Source: Conoideocrella luteorostrata
Lineage: Eukaryota; Ascomycota; Sordariomycetes; Hypocreales; Clavicipitaceae
Assembly: GCA_032433595.1 (NCBI GenBank)
Contig: JASWJB010000035.1
Span: 124,001 to 188,000, forward strand
Direction of reading: 5' to 3'
DNA: 64,000 nt
Shown here piece by piece: positions 46,873-58,727 of this stretch; position 1 is the stretch's first letter, and each line of letters opens with the position of its first letter. The position numbers were made by a program, and so were the translations under genes. The notes beneath the pieces were generated by a model that searched no databases, was not told where the DNA came from, and saw nothing but the letters and a program-made list of their open reading frames with translations.

Positions 46873-49800
46873 GGTGGATGCAATGGATGTCGGTAGGGAC
46901 CAAATTCGATGCCATGCGTTAAAGTAGTGGTTTCCGAAGAAGAAAGCTTGCCCCGATGCTGCTGCTATGTAAGCGTCAACCGTAAGTTGTCTGATCCAGT
47001 GCTCTGATGGCAAAACAAAATCATGGAGCTCCGTAACGGGAAGGTGCCATGGGGGTCGGCACCGCCTTCCGGGCTCCGATGGACGACGAGTGGCGGGAGA
47101 CGACACGAGACGAAGTGCTTTTCAACCACAAAAGCTCGAATCACGGCTCTAGCCTCAGCTCCAGCCGAACGTGTTGATCAGCACTCAGCCAAATTCCAGC
47201 AGACTCAGTTCGCCAGCCAGCCAGTCAAAGCAAGGCACCCAGGCACCCAGGCACCGGCTTTCCGAACTAAACTGAACTGAATTGAACTGAACTGAACCGT
47301 GCATTGGGTCATTCATTTTTCTCCGACATTAAAACTCGACAATTTGCTCCAGACTCTCCAGACGCTCAATAATCCCCGCAAGATCTCAGCGGGTCGTCCC
47401 AAGATCCCATGCCATCGACTCTGGGGAGAGTTAACGCAGGTGTGATGTTGATTCATTCACATAATTGGACGTGGAGTGAGTAATAATAGAATAATTCATC
47501 TCAATCCTGGATATACTTGCCTGAACTACGGAGTACCAAAGCACTCATTGCATCGCGAAAGCACTTTGAAGCACGTCGACGCATCGTGCATCGTGCATGA
47601 GTTATCCGAGCATTTGGCATCCCACTCGGCTCTCGCTCGCACTCGCCCCTGCTTGCCCTGACATGTGTTGACCGCTCACCCCACGAGCGCTAGGCCATTG
47701 GTGAGTCTAGACGGCGTCTCGCCATGTATGGAGTATAGCTACGCCCGAGCTATAACCTCCCAAGCCATGGGGCTATATGTATATGAGCGATTGGTCTAAC
47801 TACACGACCTTGCGGCCGCTGACGCAATTCAACGCCCGTTGGTATGCAATGAAACCTGGAGGCGACAAGCAACCAAACATGGGACCCAGGAGGAAGAGAA
47901 AAAAGGGGGCAGGCAACTTCCGAATCGCCAATCAACCAATTTTCCAGGCAGATGCAGCTAGCAGACGAGGCGGAACTCTTATTTTACTTTCTTCGGCTTG
48001 GTGAACACTGAAGAAGAAACTGGTTTACCATGATATTATTGCTGCAATAGCATGATCGTTATATGTGAGGGATATATTTCAAGAACCAATTATTCAATTC
48101 ATCCCCCAAGATCGCCATCTGCCACGTAGCCATTGCGTTGGCCTGGAATGGATATGAAGCCGTTCAATGGACCAGGTGCACTCTCATGTCTGTAGCGCTA
48201 TACCTCCATTCGAGCCCTCGAACTGCACTCCGCACTCTTGGCGGCAATCGAGGAGGTCGGTGATGATCAGTTTCATTGCATGCTGCACCCCAAAGTTGCA
48301 ATTACAACCTGGCCCTGTTTCACGACCATTTATCCGGGGATTAATGGCAGTATTGTATCCGCCATATGAAGGCGACTTCTTTTACACGAGGCTGGAGGCC
48401 TCTTGACAAAGGTGTCCTTGACGGAGCAAGTACGTCAACAACGACATTACACATCGGAGTCGACGAACGCTTGTGTTACAAGTATATATAACACGTCTTC
48501 ATTATAGACGCCACACTGCTAAGAATACCCATCGTTTGTGTCCGCATATGGCTAGATGTGCAATGTACCCAGTGGCCATATTCAATGCGTTTTAGCCTCA
48601 ATCTTACCGGAACTCCCAAGCATGAAGCATGATACTGAGTGTCCCATCAGCTTGCAAGTCTGGACTCTACGTCTGTCAAGTGACTTTGCCGTCCCCGCAA
48701 ATTCTCAATCAATCATGGATCGTCCCTATCCAAGGCTAGACACGCGACCCACGGCCCGTTGAGTGGTCTGTCGGCCCGAGCAACGTCGCCCCCCGGCCAT
48801 GCTCGCGAAGGTCTCCTTATTCGCACCAAACTTTGTCAAGATCCGTCTATCCCGCCCATCCCGTCCCAACCATCTAAACCTCCCAGAGAGAGGCGTGTAA
48901 CCAAAAAGTCAAGACAAGAAAAGAAAAGAACGAGCAGAAGTCCCCCCTTTCCCCCCGCAAACAGTATAACATGCGCCCCGGTTTCAATAGAGTACCACTC
49001 AACTATCCATGCTAAACTGCTACAAGACGAAATAAACCACCGGCTCGACAAACCCAAGCATGTGCGTCTCTCATCCCAAGGACCAAGTATGCTTCCCGCG
49101 TCATGAATTATGCTTATTCTCACCACATATGCGCGGTTTTACCAACGACTCATAGGCCTTCGCATTCCCCCCAGTCCCCCCAATCTCTCAGTCCCTGCCA
49201 ATTCGCACACCAAGTTCCACAATCCCGCCTTAGCCAGATATCCATAGTACTATAGACCAGCAATACATACAATATACAATCCCACCTAAAAGTTATTCTC
49301 CGATATTACTTGGAGAAAAATTATACGGAGCCTACAAGTATGGAACTTGGGTGTCCAATCAGCTTGTTGCAGCGGGAACAATGAAGTCCGTGGACTTGGG
49401 AGTAACTAGCGGCGAACCCCCCAGGGTCTCCAAAACAAGAACAACAAAACAAAAAGAAACCCCACTTGCCACCTACCACCTCTGACGTTACACGGACCGA
49501 CTGTACATGTACGGAGTAGTCACGGGGCGCTTAGGTTAAATGTTAAAATGCGGCACAGGCTGGACTTTTTCCATGGGCTTGGGCAAGCGGCATAGGGTGG
49601 GTTAGATAGTTGTTCACTCCCATCCTCCCATCCTTTCATCCTCGCATCTTCTAATCTCCCAACTTTCGCCCATCTTCGTCCCTCTCACGGAGCTTTTATC
49701 CAGAGTGGGCAATTTGTTGCGCTGAGAGGGGCTTAGTGAGACGTGTACTTGGCGCGAGCTGGCAGAGAAGGAATTTGGGGTGTAGTCTTGGCGTAATACG

Positions 49801-50030
49801 GACGAATGCCGACTCTATGGAGAACGATTGCAAGGCGGGGAGGATTTCATTACTTGGACCATTTGAATCTCGAGAGAACAAGGTGCAACGCTTTCTAATC
49901 TAAACATGGTATCATGGCATAAACACTTAAACATTCCGCTCTTCATACGGCTTCGACAACCGTAATACACGCGGTAAGACGAGAAAAGATGAGTGAAAAA
50001 GTCGGGCAAGATAATAACCCATCGCCAAGC
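46873..50030. other. Gene-poor region
   Basis: No gene supported over 3.2 kb. Low-complexity runs occur at 47205-47255 (CAGC and CACCCAGG units) and 47265-47299 (AACTG units). CTCCGTA motifs lie near 47026, 47526, 49325 and 49509. The upper end holds the 3' flank of the rhodopsin-domain gene. Confidence 0.5.
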
Positions 50031-51759
50031 CTACTTCTTATGCCCAGAATTATGCCCAGAATTGCCACCAGCGTAGCCGCTTCCTTGGCTTCCGTGGCTG
50101 CCGCTCCGATCAACCTCGACTTTTGCCGTTGTACCCATTCCACCCGCCCATATTGTCTCCAGCTCTGTATTTTCCAAGTGGATGTCGTTTGTGTCGTTCG
50201 CATTGACGCTGTACTCGCTTCTTTGCCAAATCTGCAATGTAGAGCCGGGCTTGGATGAGTGAGACGCAAAGTTTTCAGTGCTTTCCGATGATCCCGGTTT
50301 GGCCTTTCGCATATCGCCATCAGCAGGTATTTTATTCTTGTCGGCGGCAGAGTTTCCACCGTATTTCCCATTTCTCGTTCGTTTCGACTTCAGCATGCTG
50401 CCCACGAGGTTGCCGAATGCGTCCAGGTTGAAGACCTTGCGAGGCAGGGCGTAGCAGTGCGGCACGTTTGTGACAATAATGGCTGTGCTGGCTTCGCGAA
50501 CGTACCAGTATATCCAGAGGATGCTCTCTGGATGCGCAAAACAGTAGTATCTATTCAAGACGGAGGCAATAATCTGCCAAGCTGGTCAGTCTGCCGCGTG
50601 TCGTGAATATTGCCTTAGTTCTACTTACGACGAAGATGCCAAGACTGAAGATGCCGCATATGGTTGTTTTTCTACAGGGTAGTGCTCAGTATCACGCTGC
50701 TCATTTTTTGGAGGGGTTTAAACGGATGCCAGTAGTAACGTACTGCTTCCATGGCAGTTGAGACTGCAGTAGCATCGGGATCGGAACTGCCAGCATGAGC
50801 AGATCGGAGGAGATGTTGAAAGCAAACGACATCATCAGATGCTGTTGGGACGTTGTGCAACCGGCTGTAGTTTGACGACATCATCCGTCAGCGATGCCTG
50901 TAAGTTTTTAACATATCCTGATGCTGCACTTACGAGAATTCCCAGAGAAAACCCGGAAGTAATTCTGGAATGGACGGCACCAAAAGCCAAAGAAGAAGAC
51001 TTCTGTCACGACCCATCCCAGAATCACATATCCTAGTAACCACTTGACCAGAAGTTGGCGCCGCCTCAACCCGGATCTACAGACAATAGGTATTCAGTAT
51101 ATATCCTCTCCATCTTGCCACAACTCTCAGAGTTTCACCAAAATGAGACTCACGTAAGCTTTAGAAACAGCAAACACATGCACGCCTTGCACAGCATTTG
51201 CAGCACGACCATGGACTCCTCAATCGTAAAGGTTATCTTGCTGCCGTAAATACGATCGTCGATTTCCGTATCGCTCATTCCATCGGTGCCCGTTGGCGGT
51301 AAAATATTGGTGTGGGGATGCTTCTCTTGGACATTGACCCATACTATAACATTGGTGTAGAAACCCTGTTTGCGTTGGTGCGGGAAGATCGCCAAGAGTT
51401 AGCGGCCGCCATCTCGGCATCAGGTATGCAGCTTGGGGGCCAAAGCAAACACTGTATGGTTGTGGGGATGAACACAACACCAGAATATTGCTCCCGTATG
51501 TCAAGGCTCTCTTACAAAGGCAAGTACCATAACGTAGTCCTCCAGCTCAAAGTATCGAACTCCCCCGAGTCGAATCGATCGAGATATGCTGTTGATGATT
51601 AGCAATTGCGCAGGCATGATTGACCGTCATTGTCGTGATAGTGGCGGGCGGGTGAAGTTGTCCGAGCCAGACAATAGAGGTGTCCTACAATCGACAGAGT
51701 GTAAAGAGGCTGGCAAAGCCATACCATGTCCACGACTCTATTTGCCGTGAGTCGGGCAT
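50031..51759 (-). CDS. Fungal rhodopsin-domain integral membrane protein (PTH11/SAT4-like)
   Basis: Seven exons fit in phase: 51689-51759, 51516-51588, 51154-51365, 50934-51076, 50744-50864, 50629-50671 and 50031-50573, giving 401 residues. Family marks are ESWTWYGFASLFTLCRF, YFELEDYVMVLAF, GSKITFTIEESMVVLQMLC, then a cysteine-rich LCKACMCLLFLKLT, WCRPFQNYF, QHLMMSFAFNISSDLLMLA and ILWIYWYVREASTAIIVTN. Together they make seven predicted membrane helices. The last 140 residues are a hydrophilic Ser/Asn/Gly-rich tail. Such proteins resemble GPCRs; some, like Pth11, sense surface cues in pathogenic fungi, but ligands are mostly unknown. ATG 51759 leads directly into the conserved start. The many short introns explain why only fragments are open. 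Confidence 0.9.
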
Positions 51760-54700
51760 TTTCAACTTTGGCAGATCAATTACTTGCTGGGTTGAGTCGT
51801 CGGCTTGACATTCCCGCGGCGAGGGGACGGGTCAAGATATTGTGTCCAAGGTCGGGATCAGTGCCGCGTTCGCGCCCGGCGAGGAGATGCAATGGCCAAT
51901 ACTAAGGGTGAAGGGTTTTAAAAAATGTCGCAGGCTAATGAGTTGATTAAATATATCTGAGTGAGCGATGAAGAGCATCCATCCTGGAATTGAGATAGCA
52001 GATTGTGGCGCAACCCGATGACTTAAGGGATGATTCGATGGAAGGGTCGCACAATCTGGGGCGTCGGAGGTGAGATGGCGTCGGCCGCATTGCTACTCCA
52101 GAGGAACATTCAGCCGCTGATCATGCCCTTTTGGCCTCCAGGTGTCTCCCCTCTCAAATCTAGTAGGCTGAAGGTTTGTAAACGTCGGGCTGGGAGCGAC
52201 ACTGGCAGACGGGTGGGTTGCACTACAGACCACTAGAGTAGTTACGGGCTGGTTGCGCCGGGCAAAACTCTCGGTATGCCGACAGCGGCATGGCGAATCC
52301 GGTGGACAACGGAAAACCTAGGAAATGCACCATCTGCAGCATCCTTAGGAACTACCTGCCTTTGCCGGCTACCCTATCTACATCAGGCTAGAAGTGTTTG
52401 GTACTCAACAATTTCCCACTCTCGGTCTGTGTTGGTAATTTCAATTTCACTACTCCGTACGGAGCAGTTAGTGAATCTCTCTTTTCTTCTGCAGCATGTG
52501 GGATTCGGCCTACTCCTCTCCGTTGATCTTCGCTAGCTTGAGCGAACTCTGAAGCCAAGCCTTGCTTGCATTGGGATAGAGAACATCCAGAAGCTCCTGA
52601 AAACTGAAGGTGATCGCAGCCCAGCTTACGAACGCTAACTAGAAGCCGCCTCATTTTTGCTGCCGTTCCCTGTCATTGCGCATGAGCTGAAAAAGACAAG
52701 CAAATCACATTGTACCTCCTTCGGTAGTGCCGGGACACCCCCGGCATCAGCACTTTCCCCGAAGCTAGTTGAGCGACGGTCAAAAAAAAAAATACCACTC
52801 TGACTGACGAAACGTATGCGTGGGGGCTAAGATAATTGGCAGCAAAGCTTGAAGCTGACTGATTGTGGTTTCTGGGCGGTCAACGTGACAGGGGTTGTTG
52901 AACAATTAATAGCAACTGTCGATACGGAGTACAACATCCTTGCTCTGGGTTCTTTCCGTCATTCGGTCTTCCCCCGAGAGATGTAATCGCTGACCACGTC
53001 GTTAGTGTGAAAGAATTGCTGTTTGATCATTGCCCGGGCACCCAAGATTAAGAATCTGTTACTAAAGCTCACAATCAGGTGATATGACGTAGGAAACTTT
53101 CGAGAACATGGCTCACAAGACTCGTCGGCCCTGTCTTCAAAATTTGGAGCATGCAGTAGTTATTGTCTTTAATGAATGTGTGTGCTGCATCGCGAGTTAC
53201 CCTGCGGGGTGCTTGGCAGAGGAGAGCTGCGATCAATGACAGCTAAATATGGAAGCCCGATTCGAAAGTTGTACTAGTATGATGTCTTTGGCGAAGAAGA
53301 CAATTGATAAAATCGGTACTCCGTACTCCATACCAAAACTCGGAATCAACGGGGGGTCTGACGAGCGACTAACCAATATTAGTATGGCAATCAAAAAGTT
53401 ATTATCTTCTGCTTTCTAACTAGCTCAAACCTTCAACTATGATCGCCCTCCAGCTAAGAGCTTTGGTTGCTGAAACCGTTAGTCTGCCTACCTTGGAATG
53501 CACGAGATAAGAAATTGACGGGCATGCCTGAATTACAGGCAAAGTACGGAGTATAAAGAAGTCCGGCCGCTATGCCGTTGTAGCCCCCAACCTGCGAGAT
53601 GGTGCATCCGCGATGTCCTTGTACCTTCGCAGCTGTCATAATCTACCCCGTGAATGCCACGTAATAGATGTATGTACGGAGTACTCCGTACTGCTGGATG
53701 GTAAACTACAGACCCACATAGCTGAGTTCTATCTGCCTATCTATTAACCAGACTCTACTCTGTACTCCGTAGACGGTAACGATATGACCAGGTTGGAGGA
53801 CTTTTGCGGCTCGTAACTTCTCAAATAGTTTGGTGCCCTAACAAATTGTCAAGTTTCGGGGCCGGCGATTAAACTCTAAGCAAGTGGTGAATCATCTCAT
53901 AAAGTTCATTAATAGGGTGGGTAACATTCTCTCCGTATTTCTGTGGCATCGCGCCGATCATTTGTGTTGGCAGCGGCTTTGGAGGTTTGACGCCACAGCC
54001 GGGTTTGGTCAAAAGAGACTGTTCATAGCATACTACAACTCAACACTCTTTAGCCAAAGCCTGAAGTGACTAGACTCGCCTTGTCAATCACGGTATTATA
54101 TCGATACCTATTCTGCCTGACATGCCATGGAATGAGCTGTGTCTGCGGCTTGGAAGGTAGGGAAGGTAGGGGCGAGTGACATGGATGAGACGACGAGACG
54201 GCGAGGTTTACTCCATAGCGGATGGGTTTGCCCGTTGTGCCAATAACCATTGGAGTATTCCCAGGGAAAGCACTTGATCTTCCTTCAATGCTAATGATTT
54301 CTGGGGGTATTTATTCCACCGATACTGAGCAACAAAATCGCGGTTGAAGCAGAACGGATGAAGTGTTTACAGCCTTGTAAGCCCTGGCCATCCAGTGCAG
54401 AACACGATCCACTGAGCGGGGCTCTGAATTGCCTTTGCCAGACCAAGGGTGCCCACGGCTTTGTCAGTTAGCTTCCCGTTGAAACAGGCAATCCTACTGG
54501 CTACCTGCTATGCCTATGTCGTGAGGGTTTTGGGCAGTCGTGTAGACTTAAATTGACGGAAAATGGTCGTTTCTATCAGCCGCGAGGATGGCTTACTTGT
54601 GGACATAATCTTCCAGCTGGTATGACGAAGGGAACATGAAGAGCTTTGCGGACTGATAACGGATGGAATGGGATTTGCCGCTTGGCATGTTGCAGCTTTC

Positions 54701-55611
54701 TCTATCATCATGAGCCCTTTAGCCTGCGCCCGACATGAACTGTGCGTCATGTTAAAGAGAGGTTGGGAGTGGTCCCAAAGATGGCGCTTGAGTTCAGGAA
54801 CCTGTTGTTCGGTTCCTTGCGCTCGGTAGCTGCTGCGCTCCAGAGTCCTTGTTCCTGGTTCCGCAATGCAACTCCAGCTCCACAGAGGCGTTCGGGGAGG
54901 CCCGTTTTTGGACAAGAAATGTCGATTGTATGGTGACGGAGGCGGAGACGGCGTCACAATGCAAATATCACCTTTCCTTCAAAATGCTTAATAAATTAAA
55001 TGGTAAAACGCCATGTACGGGAGTATGCGGTGCGGCCATCATCCGATTCCACAACAAAGACCAATCATGAGCGGCACTGCCTACCCCGGCCGGGGCGGCT
55101 TGAGCACGGTGATTTCAGACGCCGTCTTGAGATCATCTCCTGGCCATTTGAGCGGGGTTTGATTTCAAAAGTTCGTCGATGCGCTTGAACTATTCTGGAG
55201 ACGAACGAGTGACACTGAAGCTTTTGAGACATCAATGTAGCGTTGTATGCAGTGTTAGCGTGCCACGCGCACCACTGAGGCAGGGTTGGAGGGGTCTAGG
55301 CGGCGAATGGGGGAGTTGTGCTGTTGCTCTTGTGTTTCTCTTCCATGTTCGGAATTTCTTCTGTTGCATTTTTTTCCTAGATCAACTTTGCATGAGCAGG
55401 AGGGCGCTCAATCGTTCTTCTCCCCTTCAGAAATTGGTTTCGTGGAAAAAGAAAGCGATTCACGTGCTCACGCCCTGCGCTGCGTCGCCCCTTCCCCTTT
55501 CTTCCCCGTTATCTCGGTACCGTCGCTACGTTTCCTCCGTGATCGATCCCATCCGGATCTGCGTCATTGTCTCTTCTGGTTCCCTGGCGTCGCGGCATGG
55601 TCGTTGTCGTC
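51760..55611. other. Gene-poor region rich in the dispersed CTCCGTA motif
   Basis: No gene supported. Between 52450 and 53770 the motif appears at least eight times, including a 12-bp palindrome CTCCGTACGGAG (52454-52465) and an 18-bp perfect palindrome (53674-53691). The frame at 54514-54957 (minus) shows no domain. The upper end (about 55250-55611) is the permease promoter and 5' UTR. Confidence 0.5.
53674..53691. repeat. 18-bp perfect palindrome of the dispersed motif
   Basis: GTACGGAGTACTCCGTAC reads the same on both strands: two copies of the dispersed motif in head-to-head arrangement. Confidence 0.95.
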
Positions 55612-57408
55612 ATGGCATCATCGTCGCCGGCTTCAGCTCTCGGAGCTGTTGATGATGTCGAGAAAAAGACAACTCTCCGCCTCACAAATCTGCGTCATGA
55701 AGAGGACCTGGACGGGTCTCACGACTCTAGCGATGAAAGAATCGACGACATCCAGCAACGTAACCCTGTGCTGAGATTTCTGGTGAATTTGGAACGTCGC
55801 ATCGATAGACTCACCCAATTCGAGGCAATGGGCGTTGAGAGGGTCCCAGAGGACAAGCGAAGGCCGCCACAAATACTAAACGTCCGTATTGTGAAGCTGA
55901 GGAAGAAGGCTGAGTCTACACCAAGCGTATCAGTTTGGTCTGCGCTGACACCCATGCTGTTAGATGATTTTTTTCTGGTTCTCTGTCTTGTTTAGTCCAA
56001 CGATGATACAAATTGGTATCCTCGGCCCCATTTTTGGTATCTCTGTCAACACGTCGATTGTTCTCACCATCTTCGCCACGCTTACTGGATCTACTGTGCC
56101 CGCCTTTACCGCCACGCTTTCACCGATGACGGGTTTGCGCCAAGTTGCTGTTTCGCGCTACTCTTTGGGTCTTTGGGGCTCTAAACTGGCTGCAATTCTA
56201 AATGTTGTCATCAATGTTGGATATGCTACAATCGCCGCTATTCTCGGAGGACAGCTCCTTCGTGCCGTTTCAGGGGGTAGCCTCGCACTGGTTGTCGGAA
56301 TCGTCATCGTTGTCCTCGTTGCATTTGTGGTATCCTTTTTTGGGTATGGAATTATCCATCATTACGAGCGTTACGCTTGGTTCTTTGCGTTTATTCTCAT
56401 TTGCGTTTTGTACGGCCAATCAGCCAAGTACTTCTCCCCGACTCCTGAGGTCAACCTCGCCCGTGGAATCGACTTGAGTGGGGTCTGCTTGAGCTATTTC
56501 GCGATTATCTTTGGTGTATGTGCCTCATGGTGCCCAATTGCGGGAGATTACTACGTTCACTACCCGGTGAATACCAGTAAATGGCTAGTATTTGGGCTGA
56601 CTTATGTGGGCTTGATTGTGCCAACCATCTTCGTTGGAATTCTCGGCAACCTGTTCGGCGGCATAATTTTCACAAACACAGAGCTCTCCAATATCTATGA
56701 CCGTGGTGGCTTAGGCGGCGTCATCATTGCGGTAATGTCGCCGCCAGATGCGTGGGGCAAGTTTGCGTGCGTCTTCTTCGCTTTATCGTTCCGTGAGTTT
56801 TGATGATCTTGACACCTCAAACCTTTTCCAAAACTGACGCCGTGCGCAGTTGGCGACACGATTGCAAACATTTATTCGAGCGCACTTTGCATGCAATTAC
56901 TGGGCAAGCACTTCGTGGCCGTCCCGAGATTCTTCTGGTGTACGTTACTGTGCTTGGTCACGTTCGCCCTTGCATATGGCGGCCGCAACGTGCTGGAACA
57001 CATCATCAACAACTTGCTTTCAATCCTTGGATACTGGACTTTGGCATTTGCCGTCATCCTGTTCATTGAGCACTTTTACTTTCGCCCTAAGATTGGAGGC
57101 TATGATTTGTCTGCCTGGCAAGATGCAAAGCGACTGCCAATTGGTTTGGCCGGCACCGGGTCACTACTGATCGGCATTGGCTTCTCCTTTCTGGGCATGT
57201 GCCAAACCTGGGTACGTGGTGGCGGCGTAGTAGTCCCTTTTACGACGTAAGATATGCTGACAACTTTGGCTCCTTCCAGTACATCGCGCCGATTGCCAAG
57301 AAGATTGGCAAGTCAGGAGGAGATGTCGGCGACGAGCTTACTCTCCTTTCTGTTATGATCAGCTACCCCATTCTCAGAACACTGGAGATATATTTCGTAG
57401 GCAGGTAA
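55612..57408 (+). CDS. Purine-cytosine permease (NCS1 family, FCY2/FcyB-like)
   Basis: Four exons, 55612-55881, 55964-56792, 56850-57211 and 57280-57408, join in phase; 529 residues. A hydrophilic cytosolic N-terminus (about 90 residues, ending ERVPEDKRRPPQILN) leads to about twelve membrane helices. Recognisable blocks are GILGPIFGISVNTSIVL, GLRQVAVSRYSLGLWG, CPIAGDYYVHYP, GDTIANIYSSAL and GYWTLAFAVILFIEHFYF, ending LRTLEIYFVGR. The family imports adenine, guanine, hypoxanthine and cytosine by proton symport. The first donor is GTCCGT, weak but giving the frame that matches family members. Upstream in-frame ATGs (55597, 55567) exist; 55612 has the cleanest N-terminus. Guanine deaminase follows on the same strand, which supports a purine role. 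Confidence 0.92.
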
Positions 57409-58727
57409 CTTCACTCAGTCCTGTCTCTGTGAGTATGAACGGGTTTTGCTTTTCTTCAGCTCTGGCCACCCTCGCATAGCTAATTTCCCGCCCCGCTGAA
57501 AAGGGCGACTGGCAGTACCAGTGGCTTGCCAAGAAAGGCCGGGAACTGAGCTCGGCCCGCCGCCACTTATGGCCCCATTTCGGCCCACCATCTTGGCAGT
57601 GGGCAGTCAATGGGTGAGTGAAGAGAGGACAATTTACGTGACCATCACGGCTGACCCAGCCACGCCGCAATGGGTCGCGTAATTTGTCACCCGCATGATG
57701 GGGGTTAACTGGTGGCTTATTTCTATCCCCAAACATTATCGCTTCAACCGCATATTTTACAGCATAACCGGCTCGCTCTGCATGATGGAGGGATCCTGGA
57801 GTCAATGGCGCGGATTTATGACTTTTTTGATACGACGCATGTTTGGAAGTTCCGGTGTTTGTGATGAGTGTCTATCTCTGGCCATTAATAGCATTATTCT
57901 GCAGTGTTCTTACGATAGCATACAATTCAGCAGAGCTCAAAGAAAGACATAACTATTTGCTTAGCTATTAAAGACCTGGGCCAGATACCAGATGTCATCT
58001 GAACATGTCAAGCCTTTTGTTGCAGGCTGGCCGTAAAGTCGCACGCGATCGAGTTGGGGGTACGGAGTACTGAGTTTAACAAGCAACTTAAGTTACTCGG
58101 CAGCCCCGCAAGTTCTTCAGGCGGGCGTAATGCCTCTCTGCCCCGCATTCAGCACCAACTGACGCATCGAAATGGAATATCCACGATGTCTTTCATCGTC
58201 GACGCTCCTCCATCGGAACAGCATCCTCTGAGCTTGGAAACATCGCAAGAGCCCGATATTCACTGAGGAATTCTTATAGAATACAAGCTAGAAACGAGTT
58301 AAATTGCATGCGCATTGTGCTTTGCCGTTTGGTCTTGACAGATGACTCTTCAGGCTTTTTGTACTAAGGTGATGCGATTTAGACGATTAGTTGACTCCCC
58401 GTTGCACAATCTACTCAACGTCCACTGGGAGCTGCGCTCCGTCTCTGCGCGCACAGTATAGCTAGACGTGCCATCCAGATCTTTCGAGGCTTGAGCTTTC
58501 TCGAGTCGCATATAGTTATAACTAACACCCACGGAGTGAAGTGCCGTCCCCGCCGCTTCCTCTCCACCAACAAACACTCCGCAGTCTGTCTCAGTGTGCC
58601 TCCCTCGCCCTCGTCAATCTCTACTACAGCCCTTCATCTTTTCAAATTAGACTAGATAGCAACTCCTCGCCTCTCCAGGTAGCCCAAATGCCCCTTGAGC
58701 TGGAGGTCTAAACGCCCTTCCCCCCCA
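57409..58727. other. Intergenic region between permease and guanine deaminase
   Basis: No gene supported. One GTACGGAGTAC motif lies near 58062. The 3' part is the guanine deaminase promoter; the immediate leader is C-rich. Confidence 0.5.

Noticed and set aside
46873..47106. N-terminal extension of the PP2C phosphatase to an ATG at 47106
   Set aside because: The frame is open, but the extension has no similarity or targeting features, whereas ATG 46872 starts a clear mitochondrial presequence.
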